Shown: positions 46,454 to 55,520, counted from the first letter of the stretch. The stretch is 64,000 nucleotides of DNA from Ignavibacteriales bacterium (GCA_003538625.1 DPRR01000007.1:1-64000); one strand, 5' to 3'. Notes: a model not told the origin generated them from the letters alone. Made by a program: numbers and translations.

Positions 46454-46822
46454 TTATTGTTTTTTAAGTACCGGTGCAGTTTTATTCATTTCGCCGGCTT
46501 TAATATTTTCGTTTTTCATTCCACGCGGTTCAACAGAAATAATTTTCGTTTCATTTTTATCAGGATGTGATGCCATCATGAATTTATGCATTTCTGCATT
46601 TGCCATAATTAAATCTGCAAGTTTGCCCATCTCCACTTCATTATTCTTTGTTTTGTTAAGTATCATTTCAAACATCATTAATCTCATATCCGGATCTGAT
46701 GAAATTTTTGTCATCATTTGCATAGTTTGATCATCAGGTTTAACACTTGTATTACCAACTTTATCCTGAGCGGTTATTATGAATGGAATAAATAGCACTA
46801 ACAACACAATTAATTTTTTCAT
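46454..46822 (-). CDS. Secreted Met-rich helical protein
   Basis: This 122-residue periplasmic protein has a signal peptide (about 1-18) and about 14 Met, including MQMMTKISSDPDMRLMMFEM and MANAEMHKFMMASHP. The pattern of spaced Met and His resembles copper- or metal-handling periplasmic proteins, but no motif is diagnostic. It is the first gene of the unit 46822 to 45135, with element copy 8 only 54 bp upstream. Confidence 0.65.
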   Translation of the reverse strand: MKKLIVLLVLFIPFIITAQDKVGNTSVKPDDQTMQMMTKISSDPDMRLMMFEMILNKTKNNEVEMGKLADLIMANAEMHKFMMASHPDKNETKIISVEPRGMKNENIKAGEMNKTAPVLKKQ

Positions 46823-46876
46823 ATAATTTTTTCCTTTTTATTTACAAGTGACATTACGATGAGTTAGCGGTCAAAT

Positions 46877-46910
46877 CAATAGACCAAAGGGATGATAAAG
46901 GGACTACATC
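46877..46910 (-). promoter_or_regulatory. 34-bp conserved upstream element, copy 8
   Basis: The + strand reads CAAT, four bases, then CAAAGGGATG ATAAAGGGAC TACATC. It lies 54 bp upstream of the Met-rich secreted protein, the shortest distance in the set. Confidence 0.8.
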
Positions 46911-46990
46911 TGTTGAGTTACGTATCATATCAAATGATTTTTTATGGTTCGCATAAAACAATAGCAATCTGAAACCAACAATACCGGGTT

Positions 46991-47404
46991 TCATTTATCA
47001 CCCACCAGCGTAACTGAAGTATTCTTTGCAAGATTAACCTCAAACTCAGCCTGATTTTTTTGCGCGTTTATCAAATTGCCGGCTTTATCCCTTAAGTTAT
47101 TTACAGTTATTTTAAAGCTTAGCCACTCATCTTTCTTATTAATAAATAGAACCACCGCAGAATCTCCTTTAACCACACCGACTGATATTATTTCGACCGG
47201 AACATTTTCATTTGCTATTACATTGTAATTAGCGGGATCGAAAATGGATTCCCTTGACATCGGTTCAGAAAAGGTTAGTAATATTTTTGAGGGTGCTGCT
47301 ACCTGAGCTAAAACAGGAAAACCCATAAAAACAATTAATACTGTGATTAATAATCTTTTAGAACTATTTAACCATCGTTGTAAATTCAAATTAACATATC
47401 TCAT
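46991..47404 (-). CDS. Secreted Big_5-like (SbsA Ig-like) domain protein
   Basis: This 137-residue secreted protein has a signal peptide (about 14-34) and a single Ig-like domain of the SbsA/Big_5 type: ILLTFSEPMSRESIFDPANY, then INKKDEWLSFKITVNNLRD and AGNLI. In larger proteins this domain is structural. A stand-alone copy is unusual and could bind envelope polymers. It lies 131 bp downstream of the 37-residue membrane protein and may belong to the unit of element copy 9. Confidence 0.7.
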   Translation of the reverse strand: MRYVNLNLQRWLNSSKRLLITVLIVFMGFPVLAQVAAPSKILLTFSEPMSRESIFDPANYNVIANENVPVEIISVGVVKGDSAVVLFINKKDEWLSFKITVNNLRDKAGNLINAQKNQAEFEVNLAKNTSVTLVGDK

Positions 47405-47535
47405 ATTTTCATTTCATCCTTTTCTAATTCATTATTCATTTTAACATCTACTATAAACAAGTGATCATTCTTACTAATAAAATTTTGTGTTTAATTCTTT
47501 AAACGCCTCAATATTCAATTTACCTTTCTGTGATT

Positions 47536-47649
47536 CTAAAACAGTCTGTCCAATTCTTTTCGTTCCTTAATTTCTTTAATCGCAATTTTAAGAAATCTAT
47601 ATAGTGCGTATAAGATAATTGCCCCAATTAGTAATTGTATAAAATTCAT
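47536..47649 (-). CDS. 37-residue small membrane protein
   Basis: This frame starts MNFIQLLIGAIILYALYRFL and ends RKELDRLF. One membrane helix (about 3-20) is followed by a charged helix KIAIKEIKERKEL. Element copy 9 lies 79 bp upstream, at the same distance as in the other units, which is the main support that this short frame is a gene. The function is unknown. Confidence 0.6.
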   Translation of the reverse strand: MNFIQLLIGAIILYALYRFLKIAIKEIKERKELDRLF

Positions 47650-47728
47650 AAAAATGCTTTCTGATTATTTATTCTTCTCATTTGTAAACCTTTTCAAGTA
47701 CAAGATGCAGCTATTTATAAGACTATAT

Positions 47729-47762
47729 CAATCAGGCAAAGGGATGAAATGTGGAGTAGACC
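47729..47762 (-). promoter_or_regulatory. 34-bp conserved upstream element, copy 9 (divergent right half)
   Basis: The + strand reads CAAT, four bases, then CAAAGGGATG AAATGTGGAG TAGACC. The CAAT and CAAAGGGATGAAA blocks are kept, but the ACTACATC end is changed to GTAGACC. It lies 79 bp upstream of the 37-residue membrane protein. Confidence 0.55.
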
Positions 47763-47783
47763 GATCGGACTATGAGAAAGTAA

Positions 47784-48476
47784 TTACTCTTCAGATGATG
47801 ATGTGGCTTCTGAAGAAGAACTCATAGTCTCCAAAAGATGAACGTGTTTTGCAATTTGAACACGTGTACTGAGGGATAGTTTTTCGAGGATATTATGTAC
47901 GTGACTTTTAACCGTGTAGGTTGAAACACCCAGTATCTGAGCAATTTCTTTATTAGTAGATCCTTCTGCTATTAAATCCATTATTTCCAGTTCTCTTTTA
48001 GTTAATCCTACAGCCTTGCCGGTATCCGGACTTTTAGCCATATTTATGGCATCAATTACAATCTGAGAAAATAGTGGTCTGGTTAACAGCGGTGGAAGTA
48101 CTTTAAGTCCCCTAATTACTTTTCGGATTGATTTTAAAAATCGTGCTGTGTCGGCATCCTTAAGAATAAACCCCGAAACGCCTGCCTGTACAAATTCACG
48201 AACATCAGCTTGCTCATGTTCAAGACCCATTACTAAAATTCCGGTATTAGAAAACTGTTTTCTAATAAGTTTTACTATTTGCAGGCTATCCTGATTTTGT
48301 AATTCAATATTGAGCAGTAATAAACCAGGTTTCCACTTGTCTGTTAATTGTAAAAGGTCTTCATTTTTACTACCTGCAGCAACAACGCGTAAATCCTTCT
48401 GCTTTTTAAGCATTGAATGAATGCGTTCCCGCAGAAGTCTATTATCTTCTATCAGCAGAATTACTGTTTTGTTCAT
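47784..48476 (-). CDS. NarL/LuxR-type response regulator lacking phospho-acceptor Asp
   Basis: This 230-residue paralogue of the regulator at 43985 has acidic pair E10-D11, K106 (FILKDA) and LuxR-type HTH at about 158-212 (LTKRELEIMDLIAEGSTNKEIA, then VSTYTVKSHVHNILEKLSL). The position of the phospho-acceptor Asp is Asn (N56 in LLLLNIEL; codon AAT is clear). The switch residue is Gly84. It therefore cannot be phosphorylated in the usual way and may act constitutively, by dimerising with the intact paralogue, or by ligand control. A Ser/Glu-rich tail ends the protein. It is downstream of the PAS kinase and the CheB-CheR fusion, and has no 34-bp element of its own. Confidence 0.9.
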   Translation of the reverse strand: MNKTVILLIEDNRLLRERIHSMLKKQKDLRVVAAGSKNEDLLQLTDKWKPGLLLLNIELQNQDSLQIVKLIRKQFSNTGILVMGLEHEQADVREFVQAGVSGFILKDADTARFLKSIRKVIRGLKVLPPLLTRPLFSQIVIDAINMAKSPDTGKAVGLTKRELEIMDLIAEGSTNKEIAQILGVSTYTVKSHVHNILEKLSLSTRVQIAKHVHLLETMSSSSEATSSSEE

Positions 48477-48602
48477 TAAGATTCCATTATTTGAAAAAAT
48501 AAAATAACTTTAATAAAAACTCAAGTTTGATCAAATAATGTTTTTGCTTACAAATTCTTCTACAAACATTGCTAATCAAATATGGTTCATCCAAAAAAAT
48601 AT

Positions 48603-49904
48603 TTATGAAATTGCCCGGTGTACAGTAAATGTAAACTTTGATCCTTTTCCTAATTCACTCGTGACCCAGATTTTGCCATAATTACGTTCAACAAACTCTT
48701 TGCAAAGAGGCAATCCAAGTCCGGTTCCTTTTTCACCGGCAGTGCCTTTAGTTGTAAAAATGGTGTCAAACTGAAAAAGTTTTGATATGTTTTCTTCTTT
48801 GATTCCTATTCCGGTGTCTTCAACAGATATTTCAATAACATCGTCCTTAGTTTCAGATGAAATAATTATCCGCCCTTTTTCCGGGGTAAATTTGATAGCA
48901 TTAATCAGAAGGTTCTGAAAAACAGAACGAATCATATTAGCATCTGAAAAAACTGAAATCTCAGTATCAACTTTGTTAGATAGTGTAATGTTTTTCTTTG
49001 CTGCACTGTGTTCAGCTATCCTTATTATTGAATTTACTTTATCATACAAATTAAAATTTAATGGATTATATACCAGCAGGTCTCTCTGCATCATTGACCA
49101 GTGAAGTAAATTTTCCAGAAGACTATAAAGAGTATTTAAACTCTCATTTAATTCCGTACTAAATGTTACAATTTCATCAGTTGATAAACTTTTGATATCA
49201 GTTGCAAGAATTTCTGAATAACTTAGTAATGATTGAAACGGACTTTTTAAATCATGAGCAATGATTGAGAAAAACTTGTCTTTAGTAGCGTTAAGCTGCT
49301 TAAGTTGTTCATTAGATTCTTTTAATGAAGTTTCTATCCTTTTATGTTCTGTCAAATCTATTAATGCAACCTGGCATTTTTTTTCTGGTTCCAGTGCATC
49401 TTCTAACTCTATGCCTTCTAACAGAACCTTGAACTGCTGCTTAACTTTATTTACGATTGTTAATTCACAGGAGTGCTTTACAGAAGAATTAAAAATATCA
49501 CTGATAAAAGAATTAAAAATATCATTTTGATCAGCAGGAGTAAAAGAATTAAAACGCTTACCAATTAATTTGTTTCTATCCAATCCAAGCATTTTACTTG
49601 CACTTAAATTTACTTCCCTTATTATGCCATCTTTATTCAAAGTAAAATATGGAGTTGGTGAAAAATCAAAAAGGTTTACGTATTTATTTCTTGATACTTC
49701 CAATTCTTCCTGTGCAATTCTAAGTTCTACGTTTTGATGTTCCAATTCAGTCTGATGAACTTGCAGTAACTGAACTAACCTTTGTACATCGGCAAATTTT
49801 TCAAGAGACTTCGTTGGTACTTTTGGTTTTACTTTTGCAGGTCCGGTTTTCTTTTTCACTTTTTTACTTTCACTTTTTTCTGTTTGTTTTTTCATTAATT
49901 TCAT
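48603..49904 (-). CDS. PAS sensor histidine kinase
   Basis: This 433-residue cytoplasmic kinase has a Lys-rich start (1-35), a coiled-coil-like segment (LVQLLQVHQTELEHQNVE), one PAS domain (about 72-190), a HisKA with phospho-His at H217 (IIAHDLKSPF) and a HATPase (NAIKFTPE, DTGIGIK, GTGLGLPLCKEF). It resembles the C-terminus of the multi-PAS kinase at 5470. It lies 21 bp downstream of the CheB-CheR fusion and upstream of the Asn56 regulator, so a local relay is implied. GAGGAA precedes the ATG. Confidence 0.9.
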   Translation of the reverse strand: MKLMKKQTEKSESKKVKKKTGPAKVKPKVPTKSLEKFADVQRLVQLLQVHQTELEHQNVELRIAQEELEVSRNKYVNLFDFSPTPYFTLNKDGIIREVNLSASKMLGLDRNKLIGKRFNSFTPADQNDIFNSFISDIFNSSVKHSCELTIVNKVKQQFKVLLEGIELEDALEPEKKCQVALIDLTEHKRIETSLKESNEQLKQLNATKDKFFSIIAHDLKSPFQSLLSYSEILATDIKSLSTDEIVTFSTELNESLNTLYSLLENLLHWSMMQRDLLVYNPLNFNLYDKVNSIIRIAEHSAAKKNITLSNKVDTEISVFSDANMIRSVFQNLLINAIKFTPEKGRIIISSETKDDVIEISVEDTGIGIKEENISKLFQFDTIFTTKGTAGEKGTGLGLPLCKEFVERNYGKIWVTSELGKGSKFTFTVHRAIS

Positions 49905-49925
49905 TTTTATTCCTCTATATCTTTA

Positions 49926-52886
49926 TTAAGACTGTATTGCCAGAAGTATAAGTTTAGATTCTTTATCACCCTGAAATACTTCCCGGGCGTTTAATAGTAT
50001 TTTTTTTCTACCTCGTTTTTTAAAATTATATTCAACTTCAAAATCTTCAAAAAAAGTCGCATCAGGAATTATTTCTTCCAGAAGTTTTCTTAGTTCAGGT
50101 ATATCCCAATTATTATCTTCAAGCTCGTATATATATTTACCCACAGTATTTTCACTCGTGGTATCAAATGTTTTATAAAATGCCCTGTTTGCAGAAAGCA
50201 CTTTTAACTTATCATCAAGAATAAGAAGAGAATCCCTAAGCGTCTCAACTATATTATTTGAAAAATCACGAGCAATCTGAATGTCCTGACTCAACTTTGA
50301 AATCTTGTCGTAAGCATTTTTTAACTTATTAATATTAGAAAATGTAATCACAACACCATCAATAAGATTGCTTATCGTCCTGTAAGGTAGAATACGCATC
50401 TGATACCATGTACCGTCAGTAGTTTGTAATTCAGTCTCTTTAAAGACGAGAGTTCTTAAAACTTCTTTTGCATCTTCAACCACCTTTTCATATTTAAGGT
50501 TTGTAACAAGATCGCTTAACGGTCTTCCGATATCGGAAGCAATTAAGTTTACTACCTTTGTTGCGTGAAAAGTAAATCTTTTAATAAGTAATTGATTATC
50601 CAGAAAGATGGTCGGAATATCAATACTATCCAGCAGATTTTTCATATCATTATTGATCGTTGATAATTCATCATTTTTATTTTGCAGCTCTGTGTTTACA
50701 GTAATTAATTCTTCATTTAAAGACAGCATTTCTTCTTTTGACGTTTCAAGTTCTTCATTTGAACTTTGCATTTCCTCATTGGTTGACTGCATCTCTTCAT
50801 TGGTAGATTTTAGTTCTTCGTTAGAAGTTTCTAATTCTTCAATAGTTGATCGCAAATTTTCTTTTGTAGATTTTAATTCATGCTCAAGCTCTTTGATATG
50901 TTTTTCTGTATTCTTATCAAAATGAGTTTTCTTAGAAGTTGTTCCCTTTTTGGGTAATTCCATTTCTTCAAAAATTATCAACAAAGAGCCCTGCATTTCA
51001 ACCGGTTCTTTTACAGGTTTAACTGTTAGATTAACCAGGAGTGAACTGCCATTATTTTTTACTTTTATTCCCGTGTACTCAACTGATTTCTTACCTTTTA
51101 TAACTTTTCTGATCAATGATGGAAGCTCTTGTTTTAGTCCTTCACGTGCCATTTCAAAAATGTTCATCTTTGCTTCGCCATTCGTAAGCTCAAGGTATTT
51201 GCCGGTTTTTCCGTGTATATAAAGTATCTCTCCACTCTCTCTAATTAACACACAATTTGGCGAATAACTTTTTAAGATAATTTTTTCAGCTAACTGGGTA
51301 ATATTTTTTAACTCACTTTTTTTCATATCAGACTCATCATTCTTTCTAAATGTATGCGTAATAGGAAAATCTATAAATGGTTGTGCTGAAAAAACTGAAT
51401 CTCTTCTTTTGTAAATTTTCCATTTTTTATCAACCATTGTAAACAAATCGACAAACACGCTAATTGTTTCTGATGCGCCGAGAAAAAGTATTCCATTTTG
51501 CAATAGACTATAGTGAAAAATTGGAAGTACTTTTCTCTGTAATTCAGTGTTAAAATAAATTAAAAGATTTCGGCATGTGATTAGATCAAGCTTTGTAAAT
51601 GGTGGATCTTTAATTACACTTTGCGGAGCAAAAACTATCATTTCCCTGATTTCTTTTCTGATCTGAAAATTGGTGCTTTTGTGTATAAAGTATTGTTCCA
51701 ATCTTTCACTGCTAACATCAGATTCAATTCCTGTGTAGGATCCAATTCTGGCTTTTTCAATTGCATCGCTATCAATATCCGTAGCAAAAATTTGTACGTT
51801 AAGAAATTTCTTAGCAGCATTCATGCATTCCCGTAATATAATTGCAACAGAGTATGCTTCTTCACCGGTAGAGCACCCTGTTACCCAAATTCTTATCGAC
51901 CCGTTAGCTGGTTTATTATTTACTAATTCTAATAATATAATTTTTAATTTCTCAAAAGCTTCAGGATCTCTGAAAAAATTTGTTACGCCAATTAATAGTT
52001 CTTTAAGAAGTGATTCAATTTCTGCCGGGTTCTCCTGAAGCAGACGTGTGTAATCATTAAGATTAGTCAATTGAGAAACATTCATTCTTCGTTCCAAACG
52101 ACGGAAGATTGTGTTTTGTTTGTAGAGTGAAAAGTCGTGCCCAGTTTGTGTCCTGAGCAGTATATAAATTTTTTGGATAGCATCGGGAATTTTACCGCCA
52201 GGAACTTCCTTGATCTGTAATAAGCCATGAACTTTTTGAGACGTATAATTAATTAATTGTTCCGGCATTTCTTCAGGAGTAAGGACATAATCGACCAGCC
52301 CCGTTTTAATAGCGTTGATTGGCATACTATCAAACTTTGCAGATTTTGGATCCTGCACCATCACCATTCCTAATTCACTTTTCACATGTTTTAATCCTGC
52401 CGTTCCATCAGAAGCCATACCGGAAAGTATTATGCAAATCGCTTTATCTCTAAAATCTGAAGCAAGAGATTTGAAGAAAAAATCAATCGGAAGCCTGAAT
52501 CCATGTGTTTCAAGAGGTTCTATCAATTGAATGGTTCCGTGGAGTATTGCCAGATCTCTGTTAGCAGGCACAACATAAACACAATTAGGTTCAACTAACA
52601 TACCATCTACTGCCTGAAACAATTTCATCTTTGTAGATTTTTGAATTAGCTCAGGCATTATACTTACGTGTGTTGGGTCCAAATGCGATACAACAATAAA
52701 TGCCATACCGGAATTCTCAGTCATGTTTCCAAAAAATCTATCCAGAGCATCTAAACCGCCGGCAGATGCACCAATGCCCACAACATAAAATGATCTATCG
52801 GAAGATGGTTTTGTAACAACATTAGTTTGCTTTTTTTTGCCTGCAGATTTTTTAGGAATAGATTTCTTTTTCACGACTTTTTTCAT
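49926..52886 (-). CDS. CheB-CheR-PAS fusion signalling protein
   Basis: This is a 986-residue three-part protein. A CheB methylesterase domain (about 30-215) has catalytic S41 (GIGASAGG), H68 and the DGTAG motif. A CheR methyltransferase domain (about 225-480) has GVTNFFRDP, the SAM motif VTGCSTGEEAYS and LITCRNLLIYFN. Next come a small PAS, a coiled coil of ELxxxNEE repeats (about 655-760), a PAS and a final PAS of the NYEVEH type also found at the start of the two large kinases (here FEDFEVEYNF). The CheB receiver is absent. No chemoreceptors or flagellar genes are nearby, so it is probably a signalling scaffold rather than chemotaxis. Confidence 0.92.
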   Translation of the reverse strand: MKKVVKKKSIPKKSAGKKKQTNVVTKPSSDRSFYVVGIGASAGGLDALDRFFGNMTENSGMAFIVVSHLDPTHVSIMPELIQKSTKMKLFQAVDGMLVEPNCVYVVPANRDLAILHGTIQLIEPLETHGFRLPIDFFFKSLASDFRDKAICIILSGMASDGTAGLKHVKSELGMVMVQDPKSAKFDSMPINAIKTGLVDYVLTPEEMPEQLINYTSQKVHGLLQIKEVPGGKIPDAIQKIYILLRTQTGHDFSLYKQNTIFRRLERRMNVSQLTNLNDYTRLLQENPAEIESLLKELLIGVTNFFRDPEAFEKLKIILLELVNNKPANGSIRIWVTGCSTGEEAYSVAIILRECMNAAKKFLNVQIFATDIDSDAIEKARIGSYTGIESDVSSERLEQYFIHKSTNFQIRKEIREMIVFAPQSVIKDPPFTKLDLITCRNLLIYFNTELQRKVLPIFHYSLLQNGILFLGASETISVFVDLFTMVDKKWKIYKRRDSVFSAQPFIDFPITHTFRKNDESDMKKSELKNITQLAEKIILKSYSPNCVLIRESGEILYIHGKTGKYLELTNGEAKMNIFEMAREGLKQELPSLIRKVIKGKKSVEYTGIKVKNNGSSLLVNLTVKPVKEPVEMQGSLLIIFEEMELPKKGTTSKKTHFDKNTEKHIKELEHELKSTKENLRSTIEELETSNEELKSTNEEMQSTNEEMQSSNEELETSKEEMLSLNEELITVNTELQNKNDELSTINNDMKNLLDSIDIPTIFLDNQLLIKRFTFHATKVVNLIASDIGRPLSDLVTNLKYEKVVEDAKEVLRTLVFKETELQTTDGTWYQMRILPYRTISNLIDGVVITFSNINKLKNAYDKISKLSQDIQIARDFSNNIVETLRDSLLILDDKLKVLSANRAFYKTFDTTSENTVGKYIYELEDNNWDIPELRKLLEEIIPDATFFEDFEVEYNFKKRGRKKILLNAREVFQGDKESKLILLAIQS

Positions 52887-53136
52887 AATTAAATCTAGAT
52901 ATTAGAAAATATTTTTCACACAAAATTGTATCAACTCAAATATTTAAAATAATATTCTATCCAAAGTTGATACCTGTTTCTTTTTAATCGATACTTATTG
53001 CTAATAATTTAACTTTTCAATTTGCTAAAATCAAACAGTAGTATTAATGAATTCATTTGTCTTTATAATTCCATCATCCTAATACAAGAACCAAATAATA
53101 ACATTTAATAATTTTTTATTTAAATAAAATTTCTAA

Positions 53137-53808
53137 TTACAACTTTTGCCATAAACCCGAATCAGATATCAGATCCTGCACACCAACAATTGCAAATTGA
53201 ATCGCAATGCAGATCAAAAGAAAACCCATTATTCTGGAGAGACTATCAACTCCGTTTACACCTAGAATTCTGCTTACAAAACCGGCACTGCGAAGAACCA
53301 GCCAGGCAATAATTGCGGTAATAATAATTGCAATTATTACTCCACCAAAAGCAAAAGCTTTATCATAACCATGTCGTCCATCAATCGATGATGATATTGT
53401 AATAATTGTTGCTATCGCACCCGGACCTGCTAAGCTTGGCATAGCCAGCGGACTAAATGAGATGTTGCTTTTTTCAATCGCTTCTTGTTTTTCAATTTTA
53501 GCAATGCCGGGTTCAACCGGAAATAACATTTTAAATCCAAGAAATCCAATCACCATTCCGCCGGCTATTCTAATACCGGGAATTGAGATACCAAAGAAGA
53601 TCATTATAAAATGTCCGGCAAGTAAAAAAACAACTAATATAATTGTCATATAAATGCACGCCATAATAATTTGGCGATTAAGATCTTTTTTTGTCAGATG
53701 TTTACTTATTCCGAGCAAAAGTATTGCAGTGCTTAAAGGATTAATGATAGGAAGCAGTGTTACAAGTGTAACTAAAACAGATGACAGGAAACCGGATATA
53801 CCATTCAT
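53137..53808 (-). CDS. MarC-family integral membrane protein
   Basis: This 223-residue protein with six predicted membrane helices has the MarC/UPF0056 signature: LLPIINPLSTAILLLGIS at residues 18-35, GIRIAGGMVIGFLGFKML, SFSPLAMPSLAGPGAIATIITIS and SRIMGFLLICIAIQFAIVGV. Family members are probably transporters of unknown substrate; a link to drug resistance has been withdrawn. It is in a stretch with the LysE transporter. Confidence 0.9.
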   Translation of the reverse strand: MNGISGFLSSVLVTLVTLLPIINPLSTAILLLGISKHLTKKDLNRQIIMACIYMTIILVVFLLAGHFIMIFFGISIPGIRIAGGMVIGFLGFKMLFPVEPGIAKIEKQEAIEKSNISFSPLAMPSLAGPGAIATIITISSSIDGRHGYDKAFAFGGVIIAIIITAIIAWLVLRSAGFVSRILGVNGVDSLSRIMGFLLICIAIQFAIVGVQDLISDSGLWQKL

Positions 53809-53922
53809 ATTAAATACTATTTGGTAGTTAAAAACATATTCATAACACAGTGTACAATATTTTTGTTTCTGCGATAAGGCTCTTGATTCACGAAAGAACT
53901 CAAATCTTTTCCAATTCTTTTA

Positions 53923-53981
53923 ACTCAACCCCCTAACCCCCTTCTCTTCGCAAGAGAAGGGGGAATTAAAGGGGGATGAGT
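53923..53981. repeat. Nested palindromic repeat (hairpin)
   Basis: CCCCCTTCTCTT (53937-53948) pairs with AAGAGAAGGGGG (53952-53963) in a perfect 12-bp stem with a 3-nt loop. Outer arms CTCAACCCCCT and AGGGGGATGAG extend the palindrome on both sides, so it folds as two stacked stems separated by AATTAA. Such C/G-run palindromes recur in intergenic DNA of related genomes. Only one copy is in this window. It could also end transcription from the LysE gene or the MarC gene. Confidence 0.7.
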
Positions 53982-54019
53982 TTGTTTTATAAACAAAATA
54001 TATTTTGAACAAATTGTAT

Positions 54020-54631
54020 TCAGAACAAACTTCCAAAGGCAATAAGACCTGAAATAATAATAAGTATCCCGGCAATTTTGTTTACCCATCGCAGCCCATC
54101 TAAATCTAATTTATTTCTAAAAAGAATAGTGCCTGAACTAAGTATGAAAAACCACAAACACGAACCAATAAAAACTCCTGCTACAAGAACTGCGGCAGAA
54201 AAATATTTTAGCTCACTATCCAGCCCAAGTGCAGCAAACACAGCAAGAAAAGCAAAAATGGTTACTGGATTTGTGAGCGTTAAAAAAACTGTAGTAAGAT
54301 ATGATCGTAACATACCGCCGTTCTCGGTGCGAATCTTTGGATCTTTAGGAAGTGCGCGGAATATCCTTATACCCAGAAATAAAAGAAGTGCACCTCCAAC
54401 CAAACGTATCCAGAATTTTTGACTAACAAGTGTATCCGAAATAAATGTAAGTCCGAATGCTGCAACACTGGCATAAAACAAATCAGCAGTTGCTGCTCCA
54501 AGACCTATAACTAATCCTCGTAACCTGCCTTCTGTAAGTGTCTTGCGTATGCATAATATTCCGATTGGTCCTACAGGCACTGCCATTGCAAAACCTATAG
54601 CTATTCCTTTTAGAAAAAAAATGTAATCCAT
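54020..54631 (-). CDS. LysE-family amino-acid/metabolite exporter
   Basis: This 203-residue membrane protein with about six helices has the LysE/RhtB pattern: GIAIGFAMAVPVGPIGILC near the start, LRGLVIGLGAATADLFYA, VGGALLLFLGIRIFR, and FLTLTNPVTIFAFLAVFAAL in the middle. It probably exports an amino acid or related metabolite. Substrate cannot be read from the sequence. Confidence 0.9.
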   Translation of the reverse strand: MDYIFFLKGIAIGFAMAVPVGPIGILCIRKTLTEGRLRGLVIGLGAATADLFYASVAAFGLTFISDTLVSQKFWIRLVGGALLLFLGIRIFRALPKDPKIRTENGGMLRSYLTTVFLTLTNPVTIFAFLAVFAALGLDSELKYFSAAVLVAGVFIGSCLWFFILSSGTILFRNKLDLDGLRWVNKIAGILIIISGLIAFGSLF

Positions 54632-54706
54632 ACTATAATCTTTCGGCCGGAATGTTCAGGCAACGTATCATAACTTTAGTATGCACGATAATGCCTCATT
54701 AAAAGT

Positions 54707-54964
54707 CTACCTGAAAGATTGATTATTATACTCCACATCTGTATTAAGAGTAATTGTAGACCGAAATTTTCTTTTTTCCAGTTGCTGCATAGCTTCTCCG
54801 TAATGCAGCTTTACAGAATTAATATCTACATAAGAATTTTTATTTGCAGGATCTGCAAGTTTAATATTATCAATGTTTCGGTTATCATAATTTTGTTTCT
54901 CCGATTCAGACGGATCAAGCATTATAAAACGTTCACCATCTGATATTGTTCCTGCTATTGCCAT
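54707..54964 (-). CDS. 85-residue protein of unknown function
   Basis: This is a hydrophilic protein with no signal peptide or membrane helix, rich in Asp and Asn (DPSESEKQNYDNRNIDNIKL). It is AT-rich in codons like its neighbours. AAGGAG lies 6 nt before the ATG. It follows the coiled-coil lipoprotein gene after 29 bp and so is probably in the CsbD unit led by element copy 10. No family is recognised. Confidence 0.6.
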   Translation of the reverse strand: MAIAGTISDGERFIMLDPSESEKQNYDNRNIDNIKLADPANKNSYVDINSVKLHYGEAMQQLEKRKFRSTITLNTDVEYNNQSFR

Positions 54965-54993
54965 AACCTACTCCTTAAAAAATTAATTTATTG

Positions 54994-55419
54994 TTAATTC
55001 TTTTTTGAGAAAATATCGTTAAGTGCATTCCCTAGAGCGTCCATATCATTATTAAAAGTTGTTTTAAATTCTTCCCAATTTTCTTTTCTCTCATATTTGA
55101 AATCATTCAGCTTTTTCTTCAACTCAATATTCTTTTGTTCCAACGTCAGCACTTCATTTTCATATTTAGCTTTAAATCTTGTGCTGGTTGATTTCATGGC
55201 AGTTTTAAAGTCATCAATTTTTTGCTGATTTTCATTAATTCTTAATTCAGCATCGCTTTTAAATTGCTGCCAGTCTTTTTCAAACTGTAACTGTGCATTA
55301 ATCATATCCTGATTTGCTTGTTCAACATTGTCCTTGGCATTTTCCTTATTGTTACAGCCGGTAAATGATAAACCTGCAATTAGCAGGATAACTGCTGCGA
55401 TGAAATAATTTTTTTTCAT
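54994..55419 (-). CDS. Coiled-coil lipoprotein
   Basis: This is a 141-residue protein from the ATG at 55419, with AAGGAGA upstream; a longer frame starts at 55449. It has lipobox LSFTGC. The mature part is almost one long helix (NVEQANQDMINAQLQFEKDW, RFKAKYENEVLTLEQKNIEL), a coiled coil of about 100 residues. Similar periplasmic coiled-coil lipoproteins are associated with envelope stress. It follows the CsbD gene in the same unit. Confidence 0.75.
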   Translation of the reverse strand: MKKNYFIAAVILLIAGLSFTGCNNKENAKDNVEQANQDMINAQLQFEKDWQQFKSDAELRINENQQKIDDFKTAMKSTSTRFKAKYENEVLTLEQKNIELKKKLNDFKYERKENWEEFKTTFNNDMDALGNALNDIFSKKN

Positions 55420-55520
55420 AACTGTCTCCTTATAAATTTGTAAACACATTTAATATGAATTAATTGAAATTGCCAAAAGTTCTCACTGCAGCACTACAAT
55501 AAAATTTGGCAAACTAACTG

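Noticed and set aside
47784..52886. Chemotaxis operon
   Set aside because: The CheB-CheR fusion is not accompanied by CheA, CheW, chemoreceptors or flagellar genes, and its CheB lacks a receiver.
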